Shown one piece after another: positions 44,311 through 52,198 of a stretch of DNA of 61,943 nt (position 1 is its first letter; every line of letters starts with the position of its first letter). The position numbers were made by a program, and so were the translations under genes. Source of the stretch: PWHG01 sp964406935 (GTDB lineage: Bacteria; Patescibacteriota; Patescibacteriia; Patescibacteriales; UBA12465); the NCBI GenBank assembly GCA_964406935.1, contig CAYOTM010000003.1, forward strand, positions 1 to 61,943, read 5' to 3'. The notes under the pieces were generated by a model, which was not told where the DNA came from, did no database searches, and saw only the letters and a program-made list of their open reading frames with translations.

Positions 44311-45513
44311 ATGGCAGAAATAAAACCAGATATCGAAACTTTTGCCCGAATTAAAGTAGTTGGCGTTGGTGGTGGCGGTGGTAGTGCGATTAATCGAATG
44401 GTCGAACGGGGAATTAAGGGTGTAGAGTTTGTCGCTATCAATACAGATATTCAAGCTTTACACTATAGTTTAGCTAACGAAAAAATTCATATCGGGAAAA
44501 CCGCTACTAAGGGCTTAGGGGCGGGAATGAATCCTGATTTGGGCAAGGCAGCTGCCGAAGAATCACGTAATGAGATTAAAGAAGCTCTTCAGGGCTGCGA
44601 TATGGTTTTTGTAACTTGTGGTTTGGGTGGTGGCACCGGCTCAGGTGCTTCACCAATTGTTGCTCAGATTGCCCATGATTTGGGAGCTTTAACGGTGGCG
44701 GTGGTTACTAAGCCTTTCATGTTTGAGGGTGGTCAAAGAAAAAATATTGCCGACCGTTCTTTTGCTGAGCTCGCTGATAAAGTTGATACCATTATTACTA
44801 TCTCCAATGATAAATTATTGCAAGTAATTGATAAGCGGACTTCTTTATTAGAAGCTTTTAATATTGCTGATGATATTTTACGTCAAGGTGTTCAAGGAAT
44901 TGCTGAAATTATTACTGTTCCGGGAATTATTAACGCTGACTTCGCTGATGTTAAAGCTGTGATGTCGAATGCGGGTTCGGCTTTAATGGGCATTGGTCAG
45001 GCTAACGGTGAAAATAAGGCGGTGGAAGCTGCTAAGGCCGCTATCAACTCTAATTTACTTGATATGTCCATTGATGGTGCTCAGGGAATTGTGTTTACTA
45101 TTTCTGGTGGCCCAGACTTAAGTATGAGTGAAGTTAGTGAAGCCGCTAAAGTCATTACTGCCGCCGCCGATGAGGATGCTAAAATTATTTTTGGGGCAGT
45201 CATTGATGAACAAATGAAAGACCAGATTAAAATTACGGTTGTTGCCACCGGCTTTGATGGTAAAGGCAAGCCAAATTTAGATAATAATAAAACCTATACC
45301 CCCAATCCTTTTATTGAAAATGAAGTTAATAAAGAAAAAACTAGCGCTCCAACCTCTTTTTGGGGAGAAAAAAAATCAAAACTTTCTACTATTAAACAAA
45401 TTCCCTTAAAACCTTTAATTGAAAAAAAGACTAAACCCGAAGTAGCCGACAAAAAGGAAGAGGAGGAAGATGATTTAAGTGTTCCCGCCTTTATCCGGAA
45501 AAAAATGGGTTAA
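44311..45513 (+). CDS. ftsZ: Cell division protein FtsZ
   Basis: FtsZ is the tubulin-like GTPase of the Z ring. The ATG at 44311 (400 residues) is preferred over an in-frame TTG at 44287. The GTP-binding signature GGGTGSG (about 105) and the N-terminal VVGVGGGGGSAINRM are intact. The T7-loop region NADFADVKAVM is also present. A linker of about 60 residues leads to the C-terminal peptide LSVPAFIRKKMG, the FtsA-binding tail. It is followed by a strong terminator. Confidence 0.97.
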   Translation: MAEIKPDIETFARIKVVGVGGGGGSAINRMVERGIKGVEFVAINTDIQALHYSLANEKIHIGKTATKGLGAGMNPDLGKAAAEESRNEIKEALQGCDMVFVTCGLGGGTGSGASPIVAQIAHDLGALTVAVVTKPFMFEGGQRKNIADRSFAELADKVDTIITISNDKLLQVIDKRTSLLEAFNIADDILRQGVQGIAEIITVPGIINADFADVKAVMSNAGSALMGIGQANGENKAVEAAKAAINSNLLDMSIDGAQGIVFTISGGPDLSMSEVSEAAKVITAAADEDAKIIFGAVIDEQMKDQIKITVVATGFDGKGKPNLDNNKTYTPNPFIENEVNKEKTSAPTSFWGEKKSKLSTIKQIPLKPLIEKKTKPEVADKKEEEEDDLSVPAFIRKKMG

Positions 45514-45533
45514 ATTATAAAATAGTTTGATTT

Positions 45534-45562
45534 AAAACCGTAACCGAGGGTTACGGTTTTTT
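45534..45562 (+). terminator. Rho-independent terminator after ftsZ
   Basis: A 12-bp stem AAAACCGTAACC/GGTTACGGTTTT with a tight GAG loop and a T-run. Confidence 0.9.
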
Positions 45563-45616
45563 AATTACCTGTGGATAAGTTTTAAAAGTTAATATTTTAT
45601 TGTAAAATTAGCTTAA

Positions 45617-45645
45617 TTGACCCTAGGGTAAAAATTTGCTAAAAT
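45617..45645 (+). promoter_or_regulatory. nrdR promoter
   Basis: TTGACC at 45617-45622, a 17-bp spacer, and TAAAAT at 45640-45645 preceded by TGC (extended -10). The predicted start near 45652 lies at the edge of the paired candidate NrdR boxes. Confidence 0.75.
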
Positions 45646-45652
45646 TAAATAT

Positions 45653-45701
45653 ATACAACATTTAGTGGTTAATCTAAAAAATAGGCCACTAAATATAGGA
45701 T
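45653..45701 (+). promoter_or_regulatory. Two candidate NrdR boxes
   Basis: Sites at 45653-45668 (ATACAACATTTAGTGG) and 45686-45701 (CCACTAAATATAGGAT) each match the published ACACTATATATAGTGT-type box at 12 of 16 positions in my hand alignment (treating A/T as equal at the two W positions). They are 33 bp apart, about three helical turns, as in known paired boxes. Seen differently, they form a perfect 8-bp inverted repeat TTTAGTGG/CCACTAAA. They lie just after the predicted transcription start. Confidence 0.5.
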
Positions 45702-45704
45702 TTT

Positions 45705-46169
45705 ATGAAATGTCCTGTTTGCTATTTTATTGATACTAAGGTTGTTGACTCGCGAGTCGCTTCTGACGGCTTGTCGATTCGTCGTCGTCGCGAATGTCTC
45801 AAGTGTGGTTTAAGATTTTCCACCTATGAAGAGATGGAATTACTTGAATTAATGATTGTTAAGCGCGATGGTCGTAGGGAGTCTTATAACCGTGATAAAT
45901 TAGTTAGTGGTTTACGTAAAGCTTTTGAAAAAAGACCAATTACTGATGATCGTTTTAAAAAAATTATTCACTGTATTGAGCGTGATTTACAAAAACTACG
46001 TCAAACCGAAATTACCTCTCGTCAAATTGGAGTGGCCGTGATGAAACAACTAAAAAAAGCTGATCAGGTTGCTTATATTCGTTACGCCTCAGTTTATGAA
46101 TCCTTTAAAGACGCTAGCGAATTTAGACAAGAGTTAAATAAATTATTAAAAAATAAAAAAGATAAATAA
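45705..46169 (+). CDS. nrdR: Transcriptional repressor NrdR
   Basis: NrdR is the ATP/dATP-sensing repressor of ribonucleotide reductase genes. The 154-residue protein has an N-terminal zinc ribbon (Cys3, Cys6, Cys31, Cys34) with the basic DNA-binding SIRRRREC segment. An ATP-cone follows (about 49-139; VKRDGRRESYNRDKLVSGL). It sits directly upstream of nrdD and downstream of paired candidate NrdR boxes, so it probably represses its own operon. A weak AGGA occurs 5 nt before the ATG. Confidence 0.96.
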   Translation: MKCPVCYFIDTKVVDSRVASDGLSIRRRRECLKCGLRFSTYEEMELLELMIVKRDGRRESYNRDKLVSGLRKAFEKRPITDDRFKKIIHCIERDLQKLRQTEITSRQIGVAVMKQLKKADQVAYIRYASVYESFKDASEFRQELNKLLKNKKDK

Positions 46170-46243
46170 TCTTGTTTTAATTAGAAAAGATTTAAATTCC
46201 TTAATTAATTTTTAAATTTTTTCTTATTAAATCTTTACTTCCC

Positions 46244-48310
46244 ATGTCAGCTAAGATTACAAAAATTAGAAAACGAACGGGTGATATCGTTGATTTTGAG
46301 GATAAGAAAATTACTGAAGCTATTTATAAAGCTTTGTTGGCAGTGGAAGTCGATGACCATGGGTTGGCTGAAAAGCTGAATCAGGAAGCTATCGATCAGC
46401 TTAATAAAAAATTTCATAGTAACAGTATTCCAGCAGTTGAAGAAATTCAAGATGTAGTAGAGGAAACTTTAATTAAGAATCAACAGGTTAAGGCGGCTAA
46501 AGCTTATATTATTTATCGAGAACAACATCGTCAACTTCGAGATTTAAGCAAGAACACTTCTGAAGAAAAATTAATGGAAGATTATTTGGGGCGAGCTGAT
46601 TGGCGTTTAAAAGAAAATAGCAATATGAGCTTTTCAGTTCAAGGGCTTAATAACTACATTGCTTCTGCTATCTCTGCTCGTTATTGGTTAAATAAACTAT
46701 ACCCTGAATCAATTCGTGATGCCCATGTTAAGGGCGATTTTCATATTCACGATTTGGGATTGTTAGCCCCTTATTGCTGTGGTTGGGATTTAAAAGACTT
46801 ATTAATTCGGGGATTTGGAGGAGTCTCGGAAAAAATTCAAAGTAAGCCGGCTAAACATTTTCGGAGTGCTTTGGGTCAGATTATTAACTTTTTTTATACT
46901 ATGCAAGGTGAAGCAGCTGGAGCTCAGGCTTTTGCTAATTTTGACACTTACTTAGCACCTTTTATTCGTTATGACAACTTATCTTTTAAAGAGGTAAAAC
47001 AAGGTTTACAGGAGTTCATGTTTAATATTAATGTGCCTACTCGGGTAGGGTTTCAAACCCCTTTCACTAACATTACCCTCGATGTTACCCCCTCACCTTT
47101 AATTGGTGAAGAAAATGTAATTATTGGTGGCCAAGTAATGCCGGAAAAATATAAAGATTTTCAGGCAGAAATGGATATGTTTAATCAAGCTTTTGCCGAA
47201 GTAATGTTGGCGGGTGATGCTACGGGTCGAGTATTTGGCTTTCCAATCCCTACTTATAATATTGATAAAGACTTTGATTGGGATCGTCCATCCTTGGAGC
47301 CAGTTTGGGAAATGACGGCTAAATATGGAATTCCTTATTTTTCTAATTTTGTAAATTCTGACATGAATCGTGATGATGCGCGCTCAATGTGTTGTCGCTT
47401 GCGTTTAGATAATCGCGAATTACGTAAACGAGGGGGCGGCTTGTTTGGCGCCAATCCTCTTACCGGCAGCCTAGGAGTAGTTACTATTAATCTAGCTCGT
47501 CTTGGTTTTATTTCTCAAAGTAAAGAAGAGCTTCTAGACCGGCTAACCCGCTTAATGGATTTAGCTAAAGAAAGTTTAGAAATTAAACGTAAAGTAGTGG
47601 AAAAATTTACCGAAGATGGTCTTTATCCTTATTCTCGTCATTTTTTAGCTGACATTAAGGAACGGTTTGGTAATTATTGGCAAAATCATTTTAGTACCAT
47701 TGGAATTAATGGAATGAATGAAGCCCTGGTTAATTTAATGGGTAAAAACATTAGTACCAAAGAAGGTTTGGCAGTGGCTGGGGAAATTTTAGACTTTATG
47801 CGAGAAAAATTAATGGACTATCAGAATGAAACTAATAATTTATATAATTTAGAAGCCACTCCTGGCGAAGGTTGTACTTATCGTTTTGCTAAAAAAGATC
47901 AAGAGTTATTTCCTCAAATTACTTGTGCTAACCCAGAGGCCGTTAAAGAAGGAATGGCTCCTTATTATACCAACTCTACTCATTTACCAGTTGGCTTTAC
48001 TGAGGATATTTTTTCCGCCCTTGATTTACAAGATAGTCTACAAACAAAATATACCGGAGGAACGGTTTTGCATGGTTATTTAGGAGAGCGTTTAGAAAAT
48101 GGTAAAACTGCTAAAAAATTAGTGAAAAAAATTGTTTATAATTATCACCTCCCTTACTTCACCATTACCCCTACTTTTTCTATTTGCCCTAAACATGGTT
48201 ATTTAGCTGGTGAACACCAGTATTGTCCTAAATGTGATGAAGAAAATGGTTATTCTGAAGAGGTGATGATGGATACAAATATTGAAAATTTAAGACAATC
48301 GCAGGGCTAA
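46244..48310 (+). CDS. nrdD: Anaerobic ribonucleoside-triphosphate reductase, ending before the glycyl-radical loop
   Basis: Class III reductase NrdD makes dNTPs without oxygen using a glycyl radical. The ORF encodes 688 residues: an N-terminal ATP-cone (about 3-95), then the barrel with DAHVKGDFHIHDLG, the active-site Cys segment SMCCRLRLDNRELRKRGGG, and the zinc-site region CPKHGYLAGEHQYCPKC near the end. It stops with TAA at 48310 after a tail of about 28 residues. The essential C-terminal radical segment RVVGWL is encoded separately, in the same frame, about 90-150 nt downstream. So the gene is either split into two polypeptides or broken by a small insertion. NrdR and NrdG neighbours are intact. 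Confidence 0.9.
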   Translation: MSAKITKIRKRTGDIVDFEDKKITEAIYKALLAVEVDDHGLAEKLNQEAIDQLNKKFHSNSIPAVEEIQDVVEETLIKNQQVKAAKAYIIYREQHRQLRDLSKNTSEEKLMEDYLGRADWRLKENSNMSFSVQGLNNYIASAISARYWLNKLYPESIRDAHVKGDFHIHDLGLLAPYCCGWDLKDLLIRGFGGVSEKIQSKPAKHFRSALGQIINFFYTMQGEAAGAQAFANFDTYLAPFIRYDNLSFKEVKQGLQEFMFNINVPTRVGFQTPFTNITLDVTPSPLIGEENVIIGGQVMPEKYKDFQAEMDMFNQAFAEVMLAGDATGRVFGFPIPTYNIDKDFDWDRPSLEPVWEMTAKYGIPYFSNFVNSDMNRDDARSMCCRLRLDNRELRKRGGGLFGANPLTGSLGVVTINLARLGFISQSKEELLDRLTRLMDLAKESLEIKRKVVEKFTEDGLYPYSRHFLADIKERFGNYWQNHFSTIGINGMNEALVNLMGKNISTKEGLAVAGEILDFMREKLMDYQNETNNLYNLEATPGEGCTYRFAKKDQELFPQITCANPEAVKEGMAPYYTNSTHLPVGFTEDIFSALDLQDSLQTKYTGGTVLHGYLGERLENGKTAKKLVKKIVYNYHLPYFTITPTFSICPKHGYLAGEHQYCPKCDEENGYSEEVMMDTNIENLRQSQG

Positions 48311-48403
48311 ACTGCTAACTTGCTAGATTGAAAAATTTATTTTATAATTTATATATAGGCTAATCTGGAAATAGTGGAGAATTCTCTCTATTTGCTGATT
48401 ACC
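48311..48403 (+). other. Non-coding interruption inside nrdD
   Basis: All three forward frames meet stops soon after 48300. In the nrdD frame, TGA (48329-48331) and TAG (48356-48358) follow the first TAA. The stretch is AT-rich and holds a TATAAT at 48343-48348 and a repeated GGCTAA (48305 and 48358). A hairpin lies at 48369-48393 (AAATAG...CTATTT around GAGAATTCTC), just before the ATG at 48404. Confidence 0.7.
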
Positions 48404-48562
48404 ATGCTTGTCACTATGAGCCCAATTCAAAAACCAAGACAAGAGTGCATTGTTTACAGCCGCGTAGTTGGTTGGTTAACGCCAGTTCGAAATTATAATC
48501 CAGGAAAAGCCTCTGAATATAAAGATCGCAAGACTTTTAAAGTTAATGTTGAGGCTAACTAA
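48404..48562 (+). CDS. Detached glycyl-radical C-terminal segment of NrdD
   Basis: The ORF carries the C-terminal end of class III reductases: QECIVYSRVVGWLTPVRN, then NPGKASEYKDRKTFKV. The radical glycine is Gly23 counted from the ATG at 48404. Alternative starts are ATG 48416 or GTG 48374; none has a Shine-Dalgarno. The motif is complete and stop-free, which argues against an old pseudogene. A separate glycyl-radical peptide that docks on the main subunit, as the small protein YfiD/GrcA does for pyruvate formate-lyase, would explain the arrangement. A recent disabling insertion or an assembly error is the alternative. Confidence 0.7.
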   Translation: MLVTMSPIQKPRQECIVYSRVVGWLTPVRNYNPGKASEYKDRKTFKVNVEAN

Positions 48563-48569
48563 TTATTTA

Positions 48570-48645
48570 CTGGAAGTTTCGGGTGGTCGGGCTGGAACAA
48601 CATAAAGATCAAGCAGGGCATTTTTCCGCCGTGCCCGCCCAAGAT
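48570..48645 (+). other. GC-rich, foldable segment between the nrdD tail and nrdG
   Basis: This stretch is much richer in G and C than its surroundings. TGCCCG at 48632-48637 can pair either with CGGGC at 48588-48592 or with GGGCA at 48616-48620, so two exclusive hairpins are possible. No convincing gene is seen in it. It may be a structured leader for nrdG. Confidence 0.4.
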
Positions 48646-48658
48646 TTCTTTTTATTTT

Positions 48659-49393
48659 ATGCAAATTGGCGGATTAGAAAAATTAAGCTTATTGGATTAT
48701 CCGGATAACGTGGCGGCGATTATTTTTACTCAAGGATGTAATTTTCGATGCCATTTCTGTTATAACCCTATGCTTGTCTGGCCCCAGATTAAGGAGTCGG
48801 ACAAAAGACATACAGAAAAAGATCCCCCTTTAATTAAGGAGAAAGATCTTTTTCTTTTTTTAAAGTCAAGAATTAAAAAATTGGATGGGGTGGTCATTTC
48901 TGGGGGTGAACCGACCCTTCATCCTGATTTACCTGAGTTTATTGCTAAAATAAAAAAATTGGGCCTATTGGTTAAATTAGACACCAATGGCACTAATCCT
49001 AAAATGTTAGCCGATTTATGGAAGGATAAATTAATTGATTATGTTGCTATGGATATTAAGGCTCCTTGGGAGAAATATCAGTTGGTAGTTGGGGTCCCTG
49101 TTGATTATCATCTTTTAAAAAAAAGTGTTAAAATGTTAATTAGTAAAGACATTCCGCATGAATTTAGAACTACCTTGGTGCCCGGGTTGCACACCAAAAA
49201 AGATGTTGCTATTATGGCTAAGAATTTAGTGGGAGCTCAACGTTGGTATTTACAAAAATTTAAATCTAACACCACTTTAGTTAATCCTAAATTTGCTGGA
49301 AAAAAATCGTTCACTAATCAAGATATGAAAAAAATGGCTAATTTAGGCCAAAAATATGTTAAGGACTGTCAAGCTCGTGGCCTTGATAGTTAA
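48659..49393 (+). CDS. nrdG: Anaerobic ribonucleotide reductase-activating radical-SAM protein
   Basis: NrdG uses SAM and a 4Fe-4S cluster to install the glycyl radical on NrdD. The 244-residue protein has the radical-SAM motif CNFRCHFC at about 28-35, followed by the GGEPTLH segment (about 85) and further SAM-barrel strands (LLVKLDTNGT). The start IGGLEKLSLLDYP is typical for the NrdG/PflA-like subgroup that pairs with class III reductase. It follows nrdR-nrdD in the same direction. It is somewhat longer than the E. coli protein, as in many anaerobes. Confidence 0.9.
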   Translation: MQIGGLEKLSLLDYPDNVAAIIFTQGCNFRCHFCYNPMLVWPQIKESDKRHTEKDPPLIKEKDLFLFLKSRIKKLDGVVISGGEPTLHPDLPEFIAKIKKLGLLVKLDTNGTNPKMLADLWKDKLIDYVAMDIKAPWEKYQLVVGVPVDYHLLKKSVKMLISKDIPHEFRTTLVPGLHTKKDVAIMAKNLVGAQRWYLQKFKSNTTLVNPKFAGKKSFTNQDMKKMANLGQKYVKDCQARGLDS

Positions 49394-49403
49394 TAATAAA
49401 TAT

Positions 49404-49730
49404 ATGAATCACCACCAGTCAAATGCTGACAATAATAATTATTCGGCTAATAATCAAGAGAATCAAGAAGATAGCCAAGTTGATTTAAGGGAAATAAAAG
49501 ATTTATTACAAAAAAATCTAGTTATTAGTCAGGAGTTAAAAAACATGACTAATTCTGTTTATAAATATGTAGTATGGCAAAGAATGATTGGGGCCGCTAA
49601 AATTGCTTTAATCATTTTAGTGATTGCTGCCGCCTTTGTTTATCTCCCGCCATTATTACAAGATTTAATTGCTCAATTAGGGGCTATTTATAATCAATTA
49701 TTAAACTTAGCTAATAATACTCCCAGGTAA
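49404..49730 (+). CDS. Small membrane protein upstream of the VirD4-like ATPase
   Basis: The ATG at 49404 gives 108 residues; an in-frame TTG at 49356 inside nrdG is less likely. The N-terminus is rich in Asn, Gln and acidic residues. A helical stretch (about 33-57) precedes one membrane helix (about 66-86). The C-terminal 20 residues (LLQDLIAQLGAIYNQLLNLA) look amphipathic. I recognise no family. It starts 15 bp before the ATPase gene and may be its membrane partner. Confidence 0.65.
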   Translation: MNHHQSNADNNNYSANNQENQEDSQVDLREIKDLLQKNLVISQELKNMTNSVYKYVVWQRMIGAAKIALIILVIAAAFVYLPPLLQDLIAQLGAIYNQLLNLANNTPR

Positions 49731-49744
49731 ATTAATTTATTTTT

Positions 49745-51544
49745 ATGAGTCAAGATATTTCAGTTTTTGCCCAAACAACTTTCCGTAATCAATTTAAAAA
49801 ATTTGGTATCAAGCAAGATGATAGGCGTCGTCACATGTATTTAATTGGAAAAACCGGTATGGGCAAATCGACAATTTTAGAAAACATGATTGTTGGCGAT
49901 ATTCATGCTGGCCATGGTTTAGCGATAGTTGATCCGCATGGTGATTTGGCAGAAAAAGTTATTCAATATATTCCCAATAATCGCATTAATGATGTTGTTT
50001 TCTTTAATCCGTCTGATATTGAATATCCAATTGCCTTTAATGTCGTTGAGCAAGTTGAACCTCATTTGCGTCATTTAGTTGCTTCGGGCCTGATCGGAGT
50101 ATTTCAAAAATTATGGGCTGATTCTTGGGGGCCACGCTTGGAATATATTTTACGTAATGCCATTTTAGCAATTTTAGATTTTCCGGGATCAACTTTATTG
50201 GGGGTAGTTCGGATGTTGTCAGACAAAGCTTATCGTAAACGAGTGGTCGCTAATATTAAAGATCCAGTAGTTAAGGCCTTTTGGGAAAGAGAATTTTCCT
50301 CCTATGCTGATAAATTTGCCTCGGAAGCGGTTTCGCCAATTCAAAACAAGGTCGGACAATTTTTATCTAGTTCATTAATGAGAAATATTGTTGGCCAAGT
50401 AAAATCCTCTATTAACTTGCGGCAGGTAATGGATGAAGGTAAAATTTTAATTATGAATTTAAGTAAGGGTCGGATTGGTGAAGACAACTCTGCTTTATTG
50501 GGAGCAATGATGATTACCAAAATTCAATTAGCGGCTATGAGTCGAGTTGATACTCCAGAAAAGGATCGTAAAGATTTTTATTTATATATTGATGAATTTC
50601 AAAATTTTTCTACGGAAAGCTTTGCTAATATTTTATCCGAAGCTCGGAAATATCGTCTTAATTTAATCTTAGCCCATCAATACATTGAACAGCTGAGCGA
50701 TAGTGTTAAGGCGGCTGTTTTTGGCAATGTAGGAACTATGATTACTTTTCGCGTTGGGGCAACTGATGCTGAAGAATTAGCCAAAGAATTTGCTCCCGTA
50801 TTTAATGAAGAAGATTTGGTAAATTTACCAAAATATGAAATGTATTTAAAGTTAATGATTGATGGCCTAGCTTCTTCGCCATTTTCTGGTCGTGGGCTTC
50901 CTCCGCTTAGAGATGAAGAACAAACTGATAATTTTGATAAAGTGATTCATTATTCTCGTGAAAAATATGCTAATCAGCGATCCTTGGTTGAAGATAAAAT
51001 TTTACGTTGGCATGAAAATTATATTGATGAAAAAGTAGCTAAAAAGGGAGCTAATAATATTATAACCAAAGCCCCAAGTAATTTAATTAAACCAAGCCTT
51101 GGGCCAATTAATCAAATTCCAGTTAATAATCGTCAAGAAGCTGAATCTAGGGTAAATAATGATCAGCCAACTTTTTCAGGCGATAATCAAATAAAAGGAG
51201 AACATCAGTCTGTTTGTTCGCTTTGTCAAAAAACCACCTACACTGCCTTTGTGCCTGATGGTATTCGTCCGGTTTTTTGTCAGGATTGTTTAAAAATTAA
51301 AAAAGAAGAAAAGCGCTTAGCCCTAGAAAATCGTAAACAAGCTAAGTCTCAAGAATTATCTCAAGTTGAAGATATCCCAGAAACTCCTAGTCCAATTTCT
51401 TTAAATAGTCTGAATTCCTTGCAGCCAGTTGATTTTAAGGGTCGACCAGAAAAAGTAGTCCCTAATAAGATTGTAAAAAATCAAGTATTTTCTAATGATG
51501 AAGAGCAAGTTCTAGAACCCGATCAAGAAATTGACTTAGCTTAA
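49745..51544 (+). CDS. VirD4/TraD-like ATPase with C-terminal CxxC-x17-CxxC zinc ribbon
   Basis: The 599-residue protein is a HerA/FtsK-superfamily ATPase of the type IV coupling-protein kind. Walker A is IGKTGMGKSTI (about 33-43), followed by GLAIVDPHGDLAEKVI; Walker B is YLYIDEFQNFST (about 280), and a sensor region LILAHQYIEQL follows. Typical VirD4 N-terminal membrane helices are absent, but the upstream gene supplies one. After the motor comes a low-complexity linker and a zinc ribbon at about 482-506 (CSLC, 17 residues, CQDC), a module common in CPR proteins. It probably moves DNA or protein through the envelope. No VirB4, relaxase or channel gene is nearby. Confidence 0.85.
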   Translation: MSQDISVFAQTTFRNQFKKFGIKQDDRRRHMYLIGKTGMGKSTILENMIVGDIHAGHGLAIVDPHGDLAEKVIQYIPNNRINDVVFFNPSDIEYPIAFNVVEQVEPHLRHLVASGLIGVFQKLWADSWGPRLEYILRNAILAILDFPGSTLLGVVRMLSDKAYRKRVVANIKDPVVKAFWEREFSSYADKFASEAVSPIQNKVGQFLSSSLMRNIVGQVKSSINLRQVMDEGKILIMNLSKGRIGEDNSALLGAMMITKIQLAAMSRVDTPEKDRKDFYLYIDEFQNFSTESFANILSEARKYRLNLILAHQYIEQLSDSVKAAVFGNVGTMITFRVGATDAEELAKEFAPVFNEEDLVNLPKYEMYLKLMIDGLASSPFSGRGLPPLRDEEQTDNFDKVIHYSREKYANQRSLVEDKILRWHENYIDEKVAKKGANNIITKAPSNLIKPSLGPINQIPVNNRQEAESRVNNDQPTFSGDNQIKGEHQSVCSLCQKTTYTAFVPDGIRPVFCQDCLKIKKEEKRLALENRKQAKSQELSQVEDIPETPSPISLNSLNSLQPVDFKGRPEKVVPNKIVKNQVFSNDEEQVLEPDQEIDLA

Positions 51545-51565
51545 TAACATTGTTTAATTTTTTTA

Positions 51566-51612
51566 GTGTTTAAATAAATTAAACACAATAATTAGGCGGT
51601 GTTTATTTTTTT
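51566..51612 (+). promoter_or_regulatory. Attenuator-like pair of exclusive hairpins
   Basis: GTGTTTAA (51566-51573) can pair with TTAAACAC (51579-51586). The latter can instead pair with GTGTTTA (51599-51605), which is followed by a run of T. One fold would end transcription before the exonuclease gene; the other would not. The simplest reading is a terminator for the ATPase gene. Confidence 0.45.
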
Positions 51613-51621
51613 ATTTAATTT

Positions 51622-52197
51622 ATGTATTTATTTTTTGATACTGAAACTACTGGTTTACCTAAAAATTGGCAAGCACCAATCACTGATAGCGATAATTGGC
51701 CACGCTTAGTCCAATTATCTTGGGCTTGGTATGATAAAGAAGGCAACCCTTGGGATAGTAACGACTTTATTATTCGTCCCGAAGGTTTTGTTATTCCTGA
51801 AGAAGCGACAAAAATCCATCGCATTTCCCAGGCTCAAGCTGAAGCCGAGGGCCAAGAATTATCTTTAATAATTGATTTATTTATGGCTGATATTAATTTA
51901 GCCGAAGCAATTATTGCTCATAATTTAGATTTTGATGAAAAAATTATTGGGGCTGAACTATTTCGTTTAAATAAGCCCAATACTTTTTCCCAAGTTAAGA
52001 AAATTTGTACAATGAAAACGACTTCTAATGTTTGTCGAATTCCTGACGGTCGAGGATCTTATAAGTGGCCTAATTTAAATGAATTACATCAGTTTTTATT
52101 TAGCGAAGGATTTACTGATGCTCACAACGCCTTAGTTGATGTTCAGGCCTGTGCTCGTTGTTTTTTTGCTCTTAAAAATAGGGGAATATTTTTATAA
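51622..52197 (+). CDS. DnaQ-like 3'-5' exonuclease
   Basis: The 191-residue protein is a DEDDh exonuclease of the DNA polymerase III epsilon type. ExoI is FFDTETTGLP (Asp6 and Glu8), ExoII is IIAHNLDFDEKI (about 103-114), and ExoIII is DAHNALVDVQA (about 170-180) with the catalytic His and Asp. It stands apart from any polymerase and may be a stand-alone proofreader or a repair or RNA nuclease. The stop lies 1 bp before the next start, so the two genes are co-transcribed. Confidence 0.88.
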   Translation: MYLFFDTETTGLPKNWQAPITDSDNWPRLVQLSWAWYDKEGNPWDSNDFIIRPEGFVIPEEATKIHRISQAQAEAEGQELSLIIDLFMADINLAEAIIAHNLDFDEKIIGAELFRLNKPNTFSQVKKICTMKTTSNVCRIPDGRGSYKWPNLNELHQFLFSEGFTDAHNALVDVQACARCFFALKNRGIFL

Positions 52198-52198
52198 T

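Noticed and set aside
48305..48363. Translational bypass between the two GGC-TAA sites in nrdD, as in phage T4 gene 60
   Set aside because: The landing GGC at 48358 is itself followed by TAA, so translation would stop at once. All three frames also contain stops before the tail ORF.
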